Source: Yeosuana aromativorans (GTDB taxonomy: Bacteria; Bacteroidota; Bacteroidia; Flavobacteriales; Flavobacteriaceae). From it: a stretch of 64,000 bases of DNA. The stretch is from the NCBI RefSeq assembly GCF_014646655.1, contig NZ_BMNR01000006.1, positions 1 through 64,000 on the forward strand. Reading direction: 5' to 3'. A program made the translations under genes and the position numbers. The notes beneath the pieces are model-generated. The model was not told the DNA's origin, searched no databases, and saw only the letters and a program-made list of their open reading frames with translations. Positions 9,456 through 18,139 of the stretch are shown one piece after another (positions within the stretch are counted from its first letter, which is position 1; the number at the start of each line of letters is the position of its first letter).

Positions 9456-10643
9456 TCAATAAATTTTAATCTCGTTTGACCTATGCTTGAATTCCGTTAG
9501 GTCCTCAAGACCATCTAGTTCCTCCATACACCCATTTCTTTCGACCCAATGCCTCAACTTGTTCGTTCCGTTAATGATATCTATGGGGAGTTGCGTATAG
9601 TTATATTCAAATGGAGGAGTCCTCCATACAAAATCATGTCCTAGACTTTGGTACAATTCACGCAATAAAAATTGGCCAACCCGCCAAGGCTTGTAATTTT
9701 TCTTGTCGATGACATGTAATTGAAATCCACCACAAACCTCATTGATGTTCTTATCAAATGTAGGGGTAAATAGAATAGGCCTCAAAACAAACCCTTGTAG
9801 TTTTGATTCTTTTATTGCCTTTGACAAATGTTTTTCATAAAATGAGAAAGGCTCTATTTTGGAATGCCCAACAATCTCCAAAGGCTGCGTGGTACCTCGC
9901 CCTTCGCTCAAAAGCGTTCCTTCAAACAGTACAATTGCAGGAAAGGTCAATGTGCTTTCAGCTCTTGCAATATTGGGAGAAGGCAAAAACCAAGGTAATT
10001 TCGTATCTTCAAAATACATGCTGCGTTCCCAAAATTGCATTCGAACAATCTTAAGATTTGTGCGGTCTTTGACCCAGTATTTTTGGTGCATCAATGCGAC
10101 CTCTGCAATGGTCATTCCGTGTCTTACTGGTAGGGGGTGCCTCCCAATAAATGATTCAAACTCCAAATCCAATAGGTTTCCCTCGACATCAATGCCATTA
10201 ATAGGGTTTGGACGATCGAGTACTATAATCTCAATGTCTCTATCTCTGCATTTTTCAAGCAACAAGGTGAGGGTATAAATGTAAGTATACATTCTACTAC
10301 CAATATCTTGTAAATCAACAAATAAATGATCGACCCCATTTAACATGGTATCAGTGGGAATTCGGGTTTCAGAATAAAGCGAATAGACCGGAATATCAAA
10401 AAAAGGATGCCTATAATGTCCAGTCTCAATCATATTGTCCTGAGCATCGGTCGTAAAACCATGTTGTGGCCCAAAAAGTTTTAGGAACCTTGCACCAAAG
10501 AGTTCTTTAAATCTAGATGCGGCATGTACAAATCCTGAATCAACGGATGCATTATTACATAAAAGTGCTACATTTCCCTTAAAGGTTTTTTGAAGTTCCC
10601 TATCACCCAACAAGACATCTAGACCTGTTCTAACTCTTTTCAA
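9456..10643 (-). CDS. DUF1343/GH171 exo-beta-N-acetylmuramidase homologue, no signal peptide (paralogue A)
   Basis: This is a DUF1343 protein of the family founded by B. subtilis NamZ (YbbC), which removes MurNAc from the non-reducing end of peptide-free glycan. Motifs include VDHLFVDLQDIGSRMYTY, VLDRPNPING, WFLPSPNIA and EGRGTT. Unlike the two lipoprotein paralogues at 16874 and 19125, it has no signal peptide and should act in the cytoplasm. The conserved PEHG motif reads PQHG. The open frame extends up to a TTG at 10700, but that codon lies in the loop of a hairpin. I prefer the TTG at 10643, just before the usual family start TGLDVLL, giving 395 residues. Confidence 0.85.
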   Translation of the reverse strand: MKRVRTGLDVLLGDRELQKTFKGNVALLCNNASVDSGFVHAASRFKELFGARFLKLFGPQHGFTTDAQDNMIETGHYRHPFFDIPVYSLYSETRIPTDTMLNGVDHLFVDLQDIGSRMYTYIYTLTLLLEKCRDRDIEIIVLDRPNPINGIDVEGNLLDLEFESFIGRHPLPVRHGMTIAEVALMHQKYWVKDRTNLKIVRMQFWERSMYFEDTKLPWFLPSPNIARAESTLTFPAIVLFEGTLLSEGRGTTQPLEIVGHSKIEPFSFYEKHLSKAIKESKLQGFVLRPILFTPTFDKNINEVCGGFQLHVIDKKNYKPWRVGQFLLRELYQSLGHDFVWRTPPFEYNYTQLPIDIINGTNKLRHWVERNGCMEELDGLEDLTEFKHRSNEIKIY

Positions 10644-10660
10644 AATACATCTAATAAATT

Positions 10661-10720
10661 CATAAAAAAATATTGGAGAGTATGAGGTGAGAGCACTCAA
10701 TTTCTCTCACCTCTCATACT
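10661..10720 (-). terminator. Hairpin plus T-tract between susD and the DUF1343 gene
   Basis: Read on the minus strand, a 15-bp stem pairs 10720-10704 with 10693-10679, with a 2-nt bulge and a 10-nt loop. It is followed eight bases later by a run of seven T. It lies downstream of the susD stop and upstream of the DUF1343 gene. It may be a leaky terminator or an RNA-stabilising hairpin that lets the susCD messenger accumulate above the enzyme genes. Confidence 0.7.
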
Positions 10721-10807
10721 AACTCAAACTAAAACTAAACAATAAACTAATTTGAAAAAACATTTAAATACCCGTTTGAATTAATCTCCAATAACTTGTT
10801 TTGCTCA

Positions 10808-12313
10808 TTAATTTGCGTCCCACCACATTCTTGTGGTCAATAGATCACCTCCTTGCCTATTGATTGCTTCTTGGACGTTTTCTGAATTATTCAACAACTC
10901 TGATCCAGGATAATTCAATCTTCTTGGTATTTTTCCACCAGTGTAAGTGGCCGCCACATTGGCTGGTACCAAAACAGGATATCCAGATCTTCTCCAGTTT
11001 GCAAAAGTCTCATTGGCATTTCCGAAGGTGGCAACCCAATATTGTTCATTAATCATTTTTAATGCCTGTGCTGGATCAAATGGATTAGCCGTTAAGTAAT
11101 CATCAATTTGTGTTGAAGTAATATTTACCCCATGTCCATATAATGACAAATATTCCATGGCCGCTCTTACGCCAGCATTATAATGACCTTCAACATCGCC
11201 ACCTGCCAGTCCCCAACGTTCTGCAGCTTCTGCTAACATGAATTCAACTTCGGCATAAGTCTGATAGAAAAAAGGTGCGTCATAAATAACAATCCTGGAC
11301 CCATCGCTCAATTGACCTCCGAAAATATTCACATTGGGTTTAGAGTTTGCCGAGCTTTGTGAAAAATCATTGATATCCTGACCAGATTGCAATGCAGGAT
11401 CAGTGTTACCGTCAGTAGTGGAACACAACACAGAAATACGTGGATCATTTCTGTCCTTCATGAAATCCATTAAGGTTTTAGAAATTTTATTTTGGTTCAC
11501 CCCTCTAGAAGTAAAACATTTTGTCAATGGATTCACGTTAGGCCCACCGTCATTGGCATTGTTTTCATATTGAACGTAAGCTATGTCATCATTACTGGTC
11601 ATTACACCACCTGAAATTGCTTTGGTAGCCCATGCTTGTGCTCCTGCATTATCAACTTTAACCATGCGCATGGCCAAACGTAACATCAAAGAATTGGCAA
11701 ACTTTTTCCATTTTGCAACATCGCCCCCGAACAATAAATCTGCAGAACCGTAAGAACTGGAGCCACCTGAACCCAACGTGTTTGCAGAGCTTTCTAAAGT
11801 TGCCAACATATCAGCATATATGTCACTTTGCTTATCGTATTTCGGAAAACGGATTCCCTCTATGAACCCTTTTCCGGCTTCACTGTATGGGATATCACCG
11901 TATACATCTGTTATTCTGCTAAAAATAAGAACTTTTTGAACTCTTGCTATCGCAAGATCCACATCTGCCGTTGGGGCCTCACTGTTTTCAAGCTGGGTTT
12001 CTAAGTCTACAATGTTTTTGACCGTCGTCTTGAATTGTTCTTCAAATAACCAATGCGTATTGTTGGTTTGGTACAAAAATGCGTTTCCATAGGTGGTTTC
12101 ATTTAAATGTTGGACGTTTTGCATTAGATGAATAACATTCCAAAACAAGTATGATGCATAACCACTCCCTGCTGTATACAATTGTATATAGGTCAATTTT
12201 GTTGATGGATCCAATTGTGTTGGTTTTGTGGGATTAACGTTAATCTCCTCAAAGTTTTTATCACAAGACCCAAACGTTACTACTATTGCTAGTAAAATAA
12301 GTATTCTTTTCAT
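10808..12313 (-). CDS. SusD/RagB-family outer-membrane lipoprotein
   Basis: The 501-residue protein has a lipoprotein signal with Cys17 (FGSC) and the SusD-like_2 pattern: a FEEINVNPTKPT start, a helical TPR-like core, and a C-terminal ending with LNYPGSE and TRMWWDAN. SusD proteins sit on the cell surface as the ligand-binding lid of the SusC transporter. The gene follows susC by 11 bp, as is standard for such pairs. It belongs to the branch with a SusD-like_2 domain, often annotated as a nutrient-binding lipoprotein. From the rest of the operon, the ligand is likely a peptidoglycan-derived glycan fragment; this is inferred, not shown. Confidence 0.93.
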   Translation of the reverse strand: MKRILILLAIVVTFGSCDKNFEEINVNPTKPTQLDPSTKLTYIQLYTAGSGYASYLFWNVIHLMQNVQHLNETTYGNAFLYQTNNTHWLFEEQFKTTVKNIVDLETQLENSEAPTADVDLAIARVQKVLIFSRITDVYGDIPYSEAGKGFIEGIRFPKYDKQSDIYADMLATLESSANTLGSGGSSSYGSADLLFGGDVAKWKKFANSLMLRLAMRMVKVDNAGAQAWATKAISGGVMTSNDDIAYVQYENNANDGGPNVNPLTKCFTSRGVNQNKISKTLMDFMKDRNDPRISVLCSTTDGNTDPALQSGQDINDFSQSSANSKPNVNIFGGQLSDGSRIVIYDAPFFYQTYAEVEFMLAEAAERWGLAGGDVEGHYNAGVRAAMEYLSLYGHGVNITSTQIDDYLTANPFDPAQALKMINEQYWVATFGNANETFANWRRSGYPVLVPANVAATYTGGKIPRRLNYPGSELLNNSENVQEAINRQGGDLLTTRMWWDAN

Positions 12314-12324
12314 TCTATTTTTTT

Positions 12325-15300
12325 TTAAAATTTAACATTTATAGAAAAACCATAACTTTTAGTTGATGGGATACCGAATCGTTCTATACCTTGAGAATTG
12401 AGATTGTTCAGAGCAGCTTCTGGATCCACATTTTCAATATCTTTTGAGATAAAGAACAAATTTCTTCCTATAAAAGAGATTCTTAAATCACTGATAAAAA
12501 TGTCATCAAGCACTTTCTTAGGCAAATTATAAGATAAGCTCAATTCCCTGAATTTTATAAAATCGGTACTATAAACAAATTCTTCTGCAATTCCTGTTGT
12601 CTCAGCCCCAATCAGGCCCCAATAATTTCCTATATTTTCTGGAGCTACTGTTGTGGTAAAAGGTTGGCCTGTTGCGTTGTCAATTCCAGAAACTTCCAAC
12701 CCTGTTTCACGCCCTTTCAAAGTTTTCTTGGTCAAACCTGCAATGGTTAAATCATGGTTGGTTCCTGAATAGACAGAACCACCAAATTTAGCATCAATTA
12801 AAAAACTTAATGAAATGTTTTTGTATCTAAACGTGTTGGAAAAACCTAACGTATAAGGGGCAACGCCCTGCCCTAAGATCTTGTTTTCTCCTTGGATGGG
12901 CTTGGGAACTGTGCTTGATAGATCGTAAATGATGTTTCCGTTATCATCCCTTTTGTATGATGATCCCCAGATTACTCCATAATGTTCACCCACAATATGG
13001 GAAATGATTGCTGTTCTGTCCCTACTTTGGCTTCCATCTACATTGATAGGGGTATCTTCATCATCGGTATGAACTATTCTACTATCGTTATAACCTAAAT
13101 TAAACGAGGTATTCCATGAGAAATTGTCATTTTTAATAGGGGTTCCACCTATCAATAGTTCAATTCCTTTGTTTTCCAATTCACCAATATTAAGTATTGA
13201 AGATGTATAACCTGATGACAATGATGCAGCAGCACTGACAATATCATTGGTGGTTGTATTGGAATAATAAGCAAAATCAAGGTTCGCTCGATTATTTAAA
13301 AATCTGCCCTCAAATCCAAATTCATATTCGCTTTTTTGGAATGGCACTAAATTTGGGTTAGGAATGGTGTTTCCATTCAACTGCCCATAAGATTGTCCTT
13401 GAAATGACCCTGTAACTGCATAATCTAAATTCAATGCATAGGCATCTTGAGCTCCTCCTGCTACTTGTGCATAACTTGCCCTAAATTTGGCATAGTTAAT
13501 CGCTTTAGGTAACTCCAAGGCCTCACTCAGCAAAAAACTTCCACTTAATGACCAATAAAAGTCATTGTTAGGGCTCGTTTTGCCAGGAAAAGATAATGTA
13601 GAGAACCAGTCGTTTCTTCCTGTAAAAGTTAAATAAAGGTATTTATCATAATCAAATTCAAATGACCCATAAATGGAATTGGTCTTAGTTTGATAATACG
13701 TGTTTTTAGGTTCTGGAAGCGTGGTATTATTTAGATCCTCTAACCCTACCACTATAAAGCCTCGCCCTTGCGCACTGAGTGATTCAAAAGTGTTTGTTCT
13801 GGTATTGGCTCCAATTATAGAGCTAGTTGCAATTTTATCTGTTATATCTTTATCTATACCCAACATTACATCGGCATCAAATGAAGAAGAGGTCGATTTA
13901 CTTTGATAAAATTCACCCGCTGGACGATAGGCTGTCCCATATGGTGTTACTCGTCTTCTTGACAAATCGTAGGTATCCAAACCAGCCCTACCTGATGCAT
14001 ATAACCAATCGGTTATGTCATATCTCAAAGTAGTTGAGACTGTCAATCTGTTCTTTCTGTCATCATTATTAAAGTCATTGACCACCCAATAAGGATTTGT
14101 AATAAATTGGCTTGGTTGAAATAAAAGCTCAGTACCTTCTTCATTGAACCCTGGTTTTAAATCATAAATATTCAAACTGCTTGGCAATCTGTAGGCTGTT
14201 GCATTTGCATTACCGGGTGTATCACCAATATTGATTCGGTTATGGGCTTTTTCAATAACATATTTAGCATTGATCGTTGATGTTAACTTCGGATTGATCT
14301 TAGCCAAAGCATTTAAAGAAAATGATTTCCTTCCAATTGTAGATTTTGGAAAAATGTCCTTATTATCGAAATTAGAAAAAGAAAAACGATAATTATAACC
14401 GTCTGCCCCTTTAGACAAAGCTATGGTGTTCACAGCAGTAGTCCCTGAATTATAAAACTTATCCAAGTTATTTCCGGTATAGGAATAAGGTCTTTTGACG
14501 CCATCCCAATTGTAAACCTGTGATCCATCCATACGGGCACCCCAAGATTGCAAGGTACTGTTAAAGGCATCGCTAATGGCACTCTCGGTATCAGCAATCT
14601 CAATGGGATTTCCTCCTGTATCATACTCGTAACCGGGCTTTAAACCGTTACGCCCCTGACCATAGGTTGTTTGAAAATCCTGAAGATCAGTATTAACTTT
14701 ATCAAAAGTCAATGAGCTTGAATATTCAACACCAAGTCCTTCCTTGCCCTTTCCTGATTTTGTAGTAATCATAATGACCCCGTTAGAAGCCAAAGACCCA
14801 TATAGGGCAGCAGCCGAACTTCCCTTTAATATAGATACAGATGCAATATCATCCGGATTGATGGTGGATATATCATCTCCGCCATCCCCAGTACCATCAT
14901 TGGTGGGACCTACAACCGAACCATTTGTATTATTAATTATAGGAATCCCATCCACAACATATAAAGGCTGGTTATTCCCCGTTAGTGAGCTTGCACCACG
15001 AATTACAACCCTACTTGAACCAGCGGCACCAGCACTGGTGGTAGAGATGTTAACTCCTGCCACTCTACCCTGTAAGGAATTGATAGCGCTAGCGGTTTTA
15101 ACCGTTGACATCTCATCCCCATCAACCTTGGCTAAAGAATATCCCAAAGCTTTAGATTCCCTCTTGATACCCAAAGCAGTGACAACAACTTCATCAAGAC
15201 TTGTAGCATCTTCTTCAAGAGCCATGTTAATTACTTGGTCCCCGCTTGAAAGGACAACAGAAACAGTTTTATAGCCAAGAAAACTAAAAACCAGGTTCTT

Positions 15301-15513
15301 GCCCTGTACACCTTCTGTTTGAATGGAATAATTTCCATCAAAATCAGTGACAGCACCTTTAGATGTTCCTTCAATGGTCACATTAACACCTATCAAAGGC
15401 ATATTAGACCCTTTATCAGTCACAACACCCGATATTGTTACTGACTGCGCAAAGGAACTAAGCCCAATAAATAACATTAACAAGATGTTCAATTGAAAAT
15501 AATGATTTTTCAT
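12325..15513 (-). CDS. SusC/RagA-family TonB-dependent outer-membrane transporter
   Basis: The 1062-residue protein has a signal peptide ending near residue 23, a CarboxypepD_reg-like beta-sandwich (about 25-110), a plug domain containing VVVTALGIKRE and NPDDIASVSILKGSSAAALYG, and a long beta-barrel ending in aromatic FSINVKF. These are hallmarks of SusC. It forms the TonB-driven channel that takes up oligosaccharides handed over by SusD. It is the first gene of the leftward operon and faces the DeoR regulator across a 540-bp control region. That makes it the gene most directly exposed to the AAAACGCA repeats. Confidence 0.95.
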   Translation of the reverse strand: MKNHYFQLNILLMLFIGLSSFAQSVTISGVVTDKGSNMPLIGVNVTIEGTSKGAVTDFDGNYSIQTEGVQGKNLVFSFLGYKTVSVVLSSGDQVINMALEEDATSLDEVVVTALGIKRESKALGYSLAKVDGDEMSTVKTASAINSLQGRVAGVNISTTSAGAAGSSRVVIRGASSLTGNNQPLYVVDGIPIINNTNGSVVGPTNDGTGDGGDDISTINPDDIASVSILKGSSAAALYGSLASNGVIMITTKSGKGKEGLGVEYSSSLTFDKVNTDLQDFQTTYGQGRNGLKPGYEYDTGGNPIEIADTESAISDAFNSTLQSWGARMDGSQVYNWDGVKRPYSYTGNNLDKFYNSGTTAVNTIALSKGADGYNYRFSFSNFDNKDIFPKSTIGRKSFSLNALAKINPKLTSTINAKYVIEKAHNRINIGDTPGNANATAYRLPSSLNIYDLKPGFNEEGTELLFQPSQFITNPYWVVNDFNNDDRKNRLTVSTTLRYDITDWLYASGRAGLDTYDLSRRRVTPYGTAYRPAGEFYQSKSTSSSFDADVMLGIDKDITDKIATSSIIGANTRTNTFESLSAQGRGFIVVGLEDLNNTTLPEPKNTYYQTKTNSIYGSFEFDYDKYLYLTFTGRNDWFSTLSFPGKTSPNNDFYWSLSGSFLLSEALELPKAINYAKFRASYAQVAGGAQDAYALNLDYAVTGSFQGQSYGQLNGNTIPNPNLVPFQKSEYEFGFEGRFLNNRANLDFAYYSNTTTNDIVSAAASLSSGYTSSILNIGELENKGIELLIGGTPIKNDNFSWNTSFNLGYNDSRIVHTDDEDTPINVDGSQSRDRTAIISHIVGEHYGVIWGSSYKRDDNGNIIYDLSSTVPKPIQGENKILGQGVAPYTLGFSNTFRYKNISLSFLIDAKFGGSVYSGTNHDLTIAGLTKKTLKGRETGLEVSGIDNATGQPFTTTVAPENIGNYWGLIGAETTGIAEEFVYSTDFIKFRELSLSYNLPKKVLDDIFISDLRISFIGRNLFFISKDIENVDPEAALNNLNSQGIERFGIPSTKSYGFSINVKF

Positions 15514-15563
15514 ATGAGTTAGAATTTAAGTTAATCCCGATAAAAATATAAAAATAATATTTT

Positions 15564-15579
15564 AAAACGCATTTTATAT
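15564..15579 (+). promoter_or_regulatory. Operator-like repeat, copy 1 (AAAACGCATTTTATAT)
   Basis: This 16-bp sequence recurs exactly at 15637-15652. The two copies are 73 bp apart, close to seven helical turns, so a looping or oligomeric repressor could contact both on the same face. An inverted half-site (TTGCGTGTTTT) follows at 15588-15598. DeoR-family proteins often bind such spaced half-sites. Confidence 0.5.
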
Positions 15580-15636
15580 GCATTTTTTTGCGTGTTTTTT
15601 TAAATTTTCTCGAATAATTAATGTTTTTTGTAAGAT

Positions 15637-15652
15637 AAAACGCATTTTATAT
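15637..15652 (+). promoter_or_regulatory. Operator-like repeat, copy 2 (AAAACGCATTTTATAT)
   Basis: This is an exact second copy of the 16-bp repeat at 15564. It lies 124 bp upstream of the susC start codon, consistent with control of the leftward operon. Binding by the adjacent DeoR protein is inferred. Confidence 0.5.
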
Positions 15653-15930
15653 AAGATTTTATTTGTTATCACCATAAAATAAGCAAATAGAGATTAAATA
15701 AAAATCTAATAGAAGAATGCCACAATCTAAATTTTCATCTAACATATAAATTCAATCAAACCTTAATACACTAAATAGTTAGCGTATTACGAATTTACAC
15801 AATCAACTGTTTATAAGTATTTTATGCTTAATTTTTTCTATTAAAATTTAAAATTCAGTTCAAGAACCTATACAATATTTAATTTCTATCTCCATAATTT
15901 ATATTACAAAAATTGAATAATTTTAAAATT

Positions 15931-15976
15931 TTTTGCGTTTTTATTTAATTAAACATGCATTTTATTGCGCTTTTTT
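15931..15976. promoter_or_regulatory. Paired operator-like half-sites upstream of the DeoR regulator
   Basis: TTTTGCGTTTTT (15931-15942) and TTGCGCTTTT (15965-15974) are reverse-complement versions of the AAAACGCA motif. They flank the palindromic steps TTTAATTAAA and ATGCAT. They lie about 80-120 bp upstream of the regulator start, suggesting autoregulation. Confidence 0.42.
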
Positions 15977-16054
15977 GTATATTTATTGCCTATACTTGTT
16001 AAGTAGCTGCAAAATCTATCTGCAAATACTATTTATAAAGAAATTTAATTTTTT

Positions 16055-16804
16055 ATGAAAAAAAAGGTAAGGCAACAGAAAATTATTGATGAGGTAAGCA
16101 TCAATAGAAAAGTAAGCTCAAGCTATTTGTCCGAAAAGCTAGATGTTTCTGAGGACACTATAAGAAGAGATATTAAAGAATTGGATGAACGTGGCATGTT
16201 AACCAAAGTGCATGGTGGAGCCATTTCAATGATCCAAAAACTTTACCATTATAATGAAGATAGCATCTACAACAGAGAAAACAAGGTTCGAATTGCCCAA
16301 AAAGCGATTTCGTTGATTAAAGATGGGATAGTCATCATAATGAGTGGAGGGACCACTAACTTAATGTTGGCAAAACTACTCCCAAAAGACCTAAAAGCCA
16401 CCATTTATACTTACAGCCTACCTATAGCAATGCAATTGACCGAGCATCCACTGATTGAGACCATATTTATAGGTGGCAAAATACATCGAAGCTCAATGGT
16501 TACCACGGGAATTGATGTTATACAATATCTATCGAACATCAGGGCGAACATCTGTTTCATGGGTGTCAGCGCCTTAAACATAGACCAGGGCATTACGGAC
16601 GAAGGTTATGAGGTTTCTCTGGTGAAAAAGGCTATGATAAACGCTTCGGAGCATATCATCTATTTGGCCACATCGAATAAACTAGACCAAAGACTCAATT
16701 TTGACGTTTGTAATCTTAAAGAGATTGATACAGTAATAACTGACCTAGATCTTGATGACTCCAGACTTAAAGAGTACTTAGACGCAGGCATCAACTTAAT
16801 TTAA
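16055..16804 (+). CDS. DeoR/GlpR-family transcriptional regulator
   Basis: The 249-residue protein has the DeoR N-terminal winged helix (SSSYLSEKLDVSEDTIRRDI near 21-40, then LDERGMLTKVHGGA) and a C-terminal phosphosugar-sensing domain (IIMSGGTTNLMLAK, FMGVSALNIDQGITDEG). Family members usually repress sugar catabolic genes and release DNA on binding a sugar phosphate. It is the first gene of the rightward set and divergent from the SusC operon. It is therefore the likely local regulator of both arms, probably sensing MurNAc-6-phosphate or GlcNAc-6-phosphate. The ligand and the repressor mode are inferred. Confidence 0.92.
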   Translation: MKKKVRQQKIIDEVSINRKVSSSYLSEKLDVSEDTIRRDIKELDERGMLTKVHGGAISMIQKLYHYNEDSIYNRENKVRIAQKAISLIKDGIVIIMSGGTTNLMLAKLLPKDLKATIYTYSLPIAMQLTEHPLIETIFIGGKIHRSSMVTTGIDVIQYLSNIRANICFMGVSALNIDQGITDEGYEVSLVKKAMINASEHIIYLATSNKLDQRLNFDVCNLKEIDTVITDLDLDDSRLKEYLDAGINLI

Positions 16805-16873
16805 GATAAAGCCTTAAGAAGAAGCCGTTTGCTAATTAAAAGTTAGGCACATATAATTTAATACTTAATTCAG

Positions 16874-18136
16874 ATGAAACAAAGAAAAATTTTAAAAAGC
16901 ATCATGCTTTTGTCATTGATGTTTCTGTTTTCAACATTTGCAGGTTGTCATAAAAAAAATAAAAACCAACAAGAAGAACACTTAACATTTCAAAATGAAA
17001 AGGAAAAAATTGTGGTTGGAGCAAATCAAACCGAAAAATATCTAAACCTTATTAACGGAAAAAATATTGCAATAGTTGCAAACAACACGTCGGTTATTTT
17101 TAAAGACAGTCAAGACCACCCTTACAAACATCTTATTGATTCCCTGTTATCCATTAATATTAAAATAAAAAGGCTATTTACTCCGGAACATGGGCTAAGG
17201 GGTGCTGTTGATGCTGGGGAAGAAATAAACAATGGTATTGATGAAAAAACCGGCATACCCATTGTTTCGCTTTACGGAGATAATAATAACCACGGCAACG
17301 GCAACAAGCCGTCCAAAGAACAACTGAAAGACATTGATCTCATACTATTTGATATTCAAGATGTTGGTGTCAGATTTTACACCTACCTCTCAACATTGCA
17401 CTATATCATGGAAGCTGCTGCCGAAAACGGAATTCCAGTAATTGTCTTAGATAGACCAAACCCAAACGGAAATTACATTGATGGCCCTGTTCTACAAAGT
17501 GAATTCAAAAGTTTTGTTGGACTACACCCTGTCCCTATTGTTTACGGAATGACCATTGGGGAATATGCAAAAATGATAAATGGGGAAAAATGGCTAAATA
17601 ATGGCGTTCAATGTGACCTAACGGTCATACCGTTAAAAAATTATACTCATGAATCTTCTTATAGTTTACCATTAAGGCCTTCACCCAATCTTCCAAATGA
17701 CAAATCCATAAACCTTTATCCTAGTTTGTGCTTATTTGAAGGAACAAATGTTAGCTGCGGAAGAGGTACCGAGATGCAATTTCAAATATTTGGATCACCA
17801 GATTTACCAAGCGATTTATATAAATTCACATTTACGCCTCAACCTAATTTTGGATCAAAAAAACCCAAAAATATGGGACAAGAATGCCATGGTCTTGACT
17901 TGTCAAAAACCAAAAATTTAAACAGTATTAATTTCTCTTGGCTAATAGACGCCTATCATAACACAAGCGAAAAAAATAAGTTCTTCAGGGAAAAGTCATT
18001 TAACCTATTGGCTGGTACAGATAAATTAAAAGAACAAATAGAGGATGGTCTCAATTTTAATGATATCAAAGCTAGTTGGCAAAAAGATTTGGACTCTTTT
18101 AAAAAAATACGGCAAAAGTATTTGTTGTACCCATGA
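16874..18136 (+). CDS. DUF1343/GH171 exo-beta-N-acetylmuramidase-like lipoprotein (paralogue B)
   Basis: The 420-residue product has a lipoprotein signal with Cys25 (TFAGC) and a full DUF1343 domain. Motifs include VANNTSV, FTPEHGLRG (Glu105 in PEHG), FDIQDVGVRFYTY, VLDRPNPNG and SCGRGTEMQF. Homology to NamZ predicts release of MurNAc from non-reducing ends of denuded peptidoglycan glycan, here at the outer or inner membrane surface. It is very similar to paralogue C at 19125, with long near-identical stretches around LRPSPNLPNDKSINLYPSLC. The SDR gene follows after only 3 bp. Confidence 0.92.
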   Translation: MKQRKILKSIMLLSLMFLFSTFAGCHKKNKNQQEEHLTFQNEKEKIVVGANQTEKYLNLINGKNIAIVANNTSVIFKDSQDHPYKHLIDSLLSINIKIKRLFTPEHGLRGAVDAGEEINNGIDEKTGIPIVSLYGDNNNHGNGNKPSKEQLKDIDLILFDIQDVGVRFYTYLSTLHYIMEAAAENGIPVIVLDRPNPNGNYIDGPVLQSEFKSFVGLHPVPIVYGMTIGEYAKMINGEKWLNNGVQCDLTVIPLKNYTHESSYSLPLRPSPNLPNDKSINLYPSLCLFEGTNVSCGRGTEMQFQIFGSPDLPSDLYKFTFTPQPNFGSKKPKNMGQECHGLDLSKTKNLNSINFSWLIDAYHNTSEKNKFFREKSFNLLAGTDKLKEQIEDGLNFNDIKASWQKDLDSFKKIRQKYLLYP

Positions 18137-18139
18137 TAT

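Larger units (their letters stand above)
15514..16054. promoter_or_regulatory. Divergent control region between susC and the DeoR regulator
   Basis: This 541-bp very AT-rich stretch has no credible gene. CG steps are rare in it, so five half-sites related to AAAACGCA stand out: three near the susC side and two near the regulator side. No clear TTG-N18-TAnnTTTG promoter was found for either gene; the best partial match for the regulator is TATACTTG near 15991. Confidence 0.6.

Noticed and set aside
10644-10700. N-terminal extension of the DUF1343 protein to the TTG at 10700
   Set aside because: The codon lies in the loop of a terminator-like hairpin, and the added 19 residues are neither a signal peptide nor part of the family.
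14744-15274. A 176-codon plus-strand frame opposite the susC 5' region
   Set aside because: It is a shadow of the SusC plug-domain coding sequence; no start context or homology supports it.
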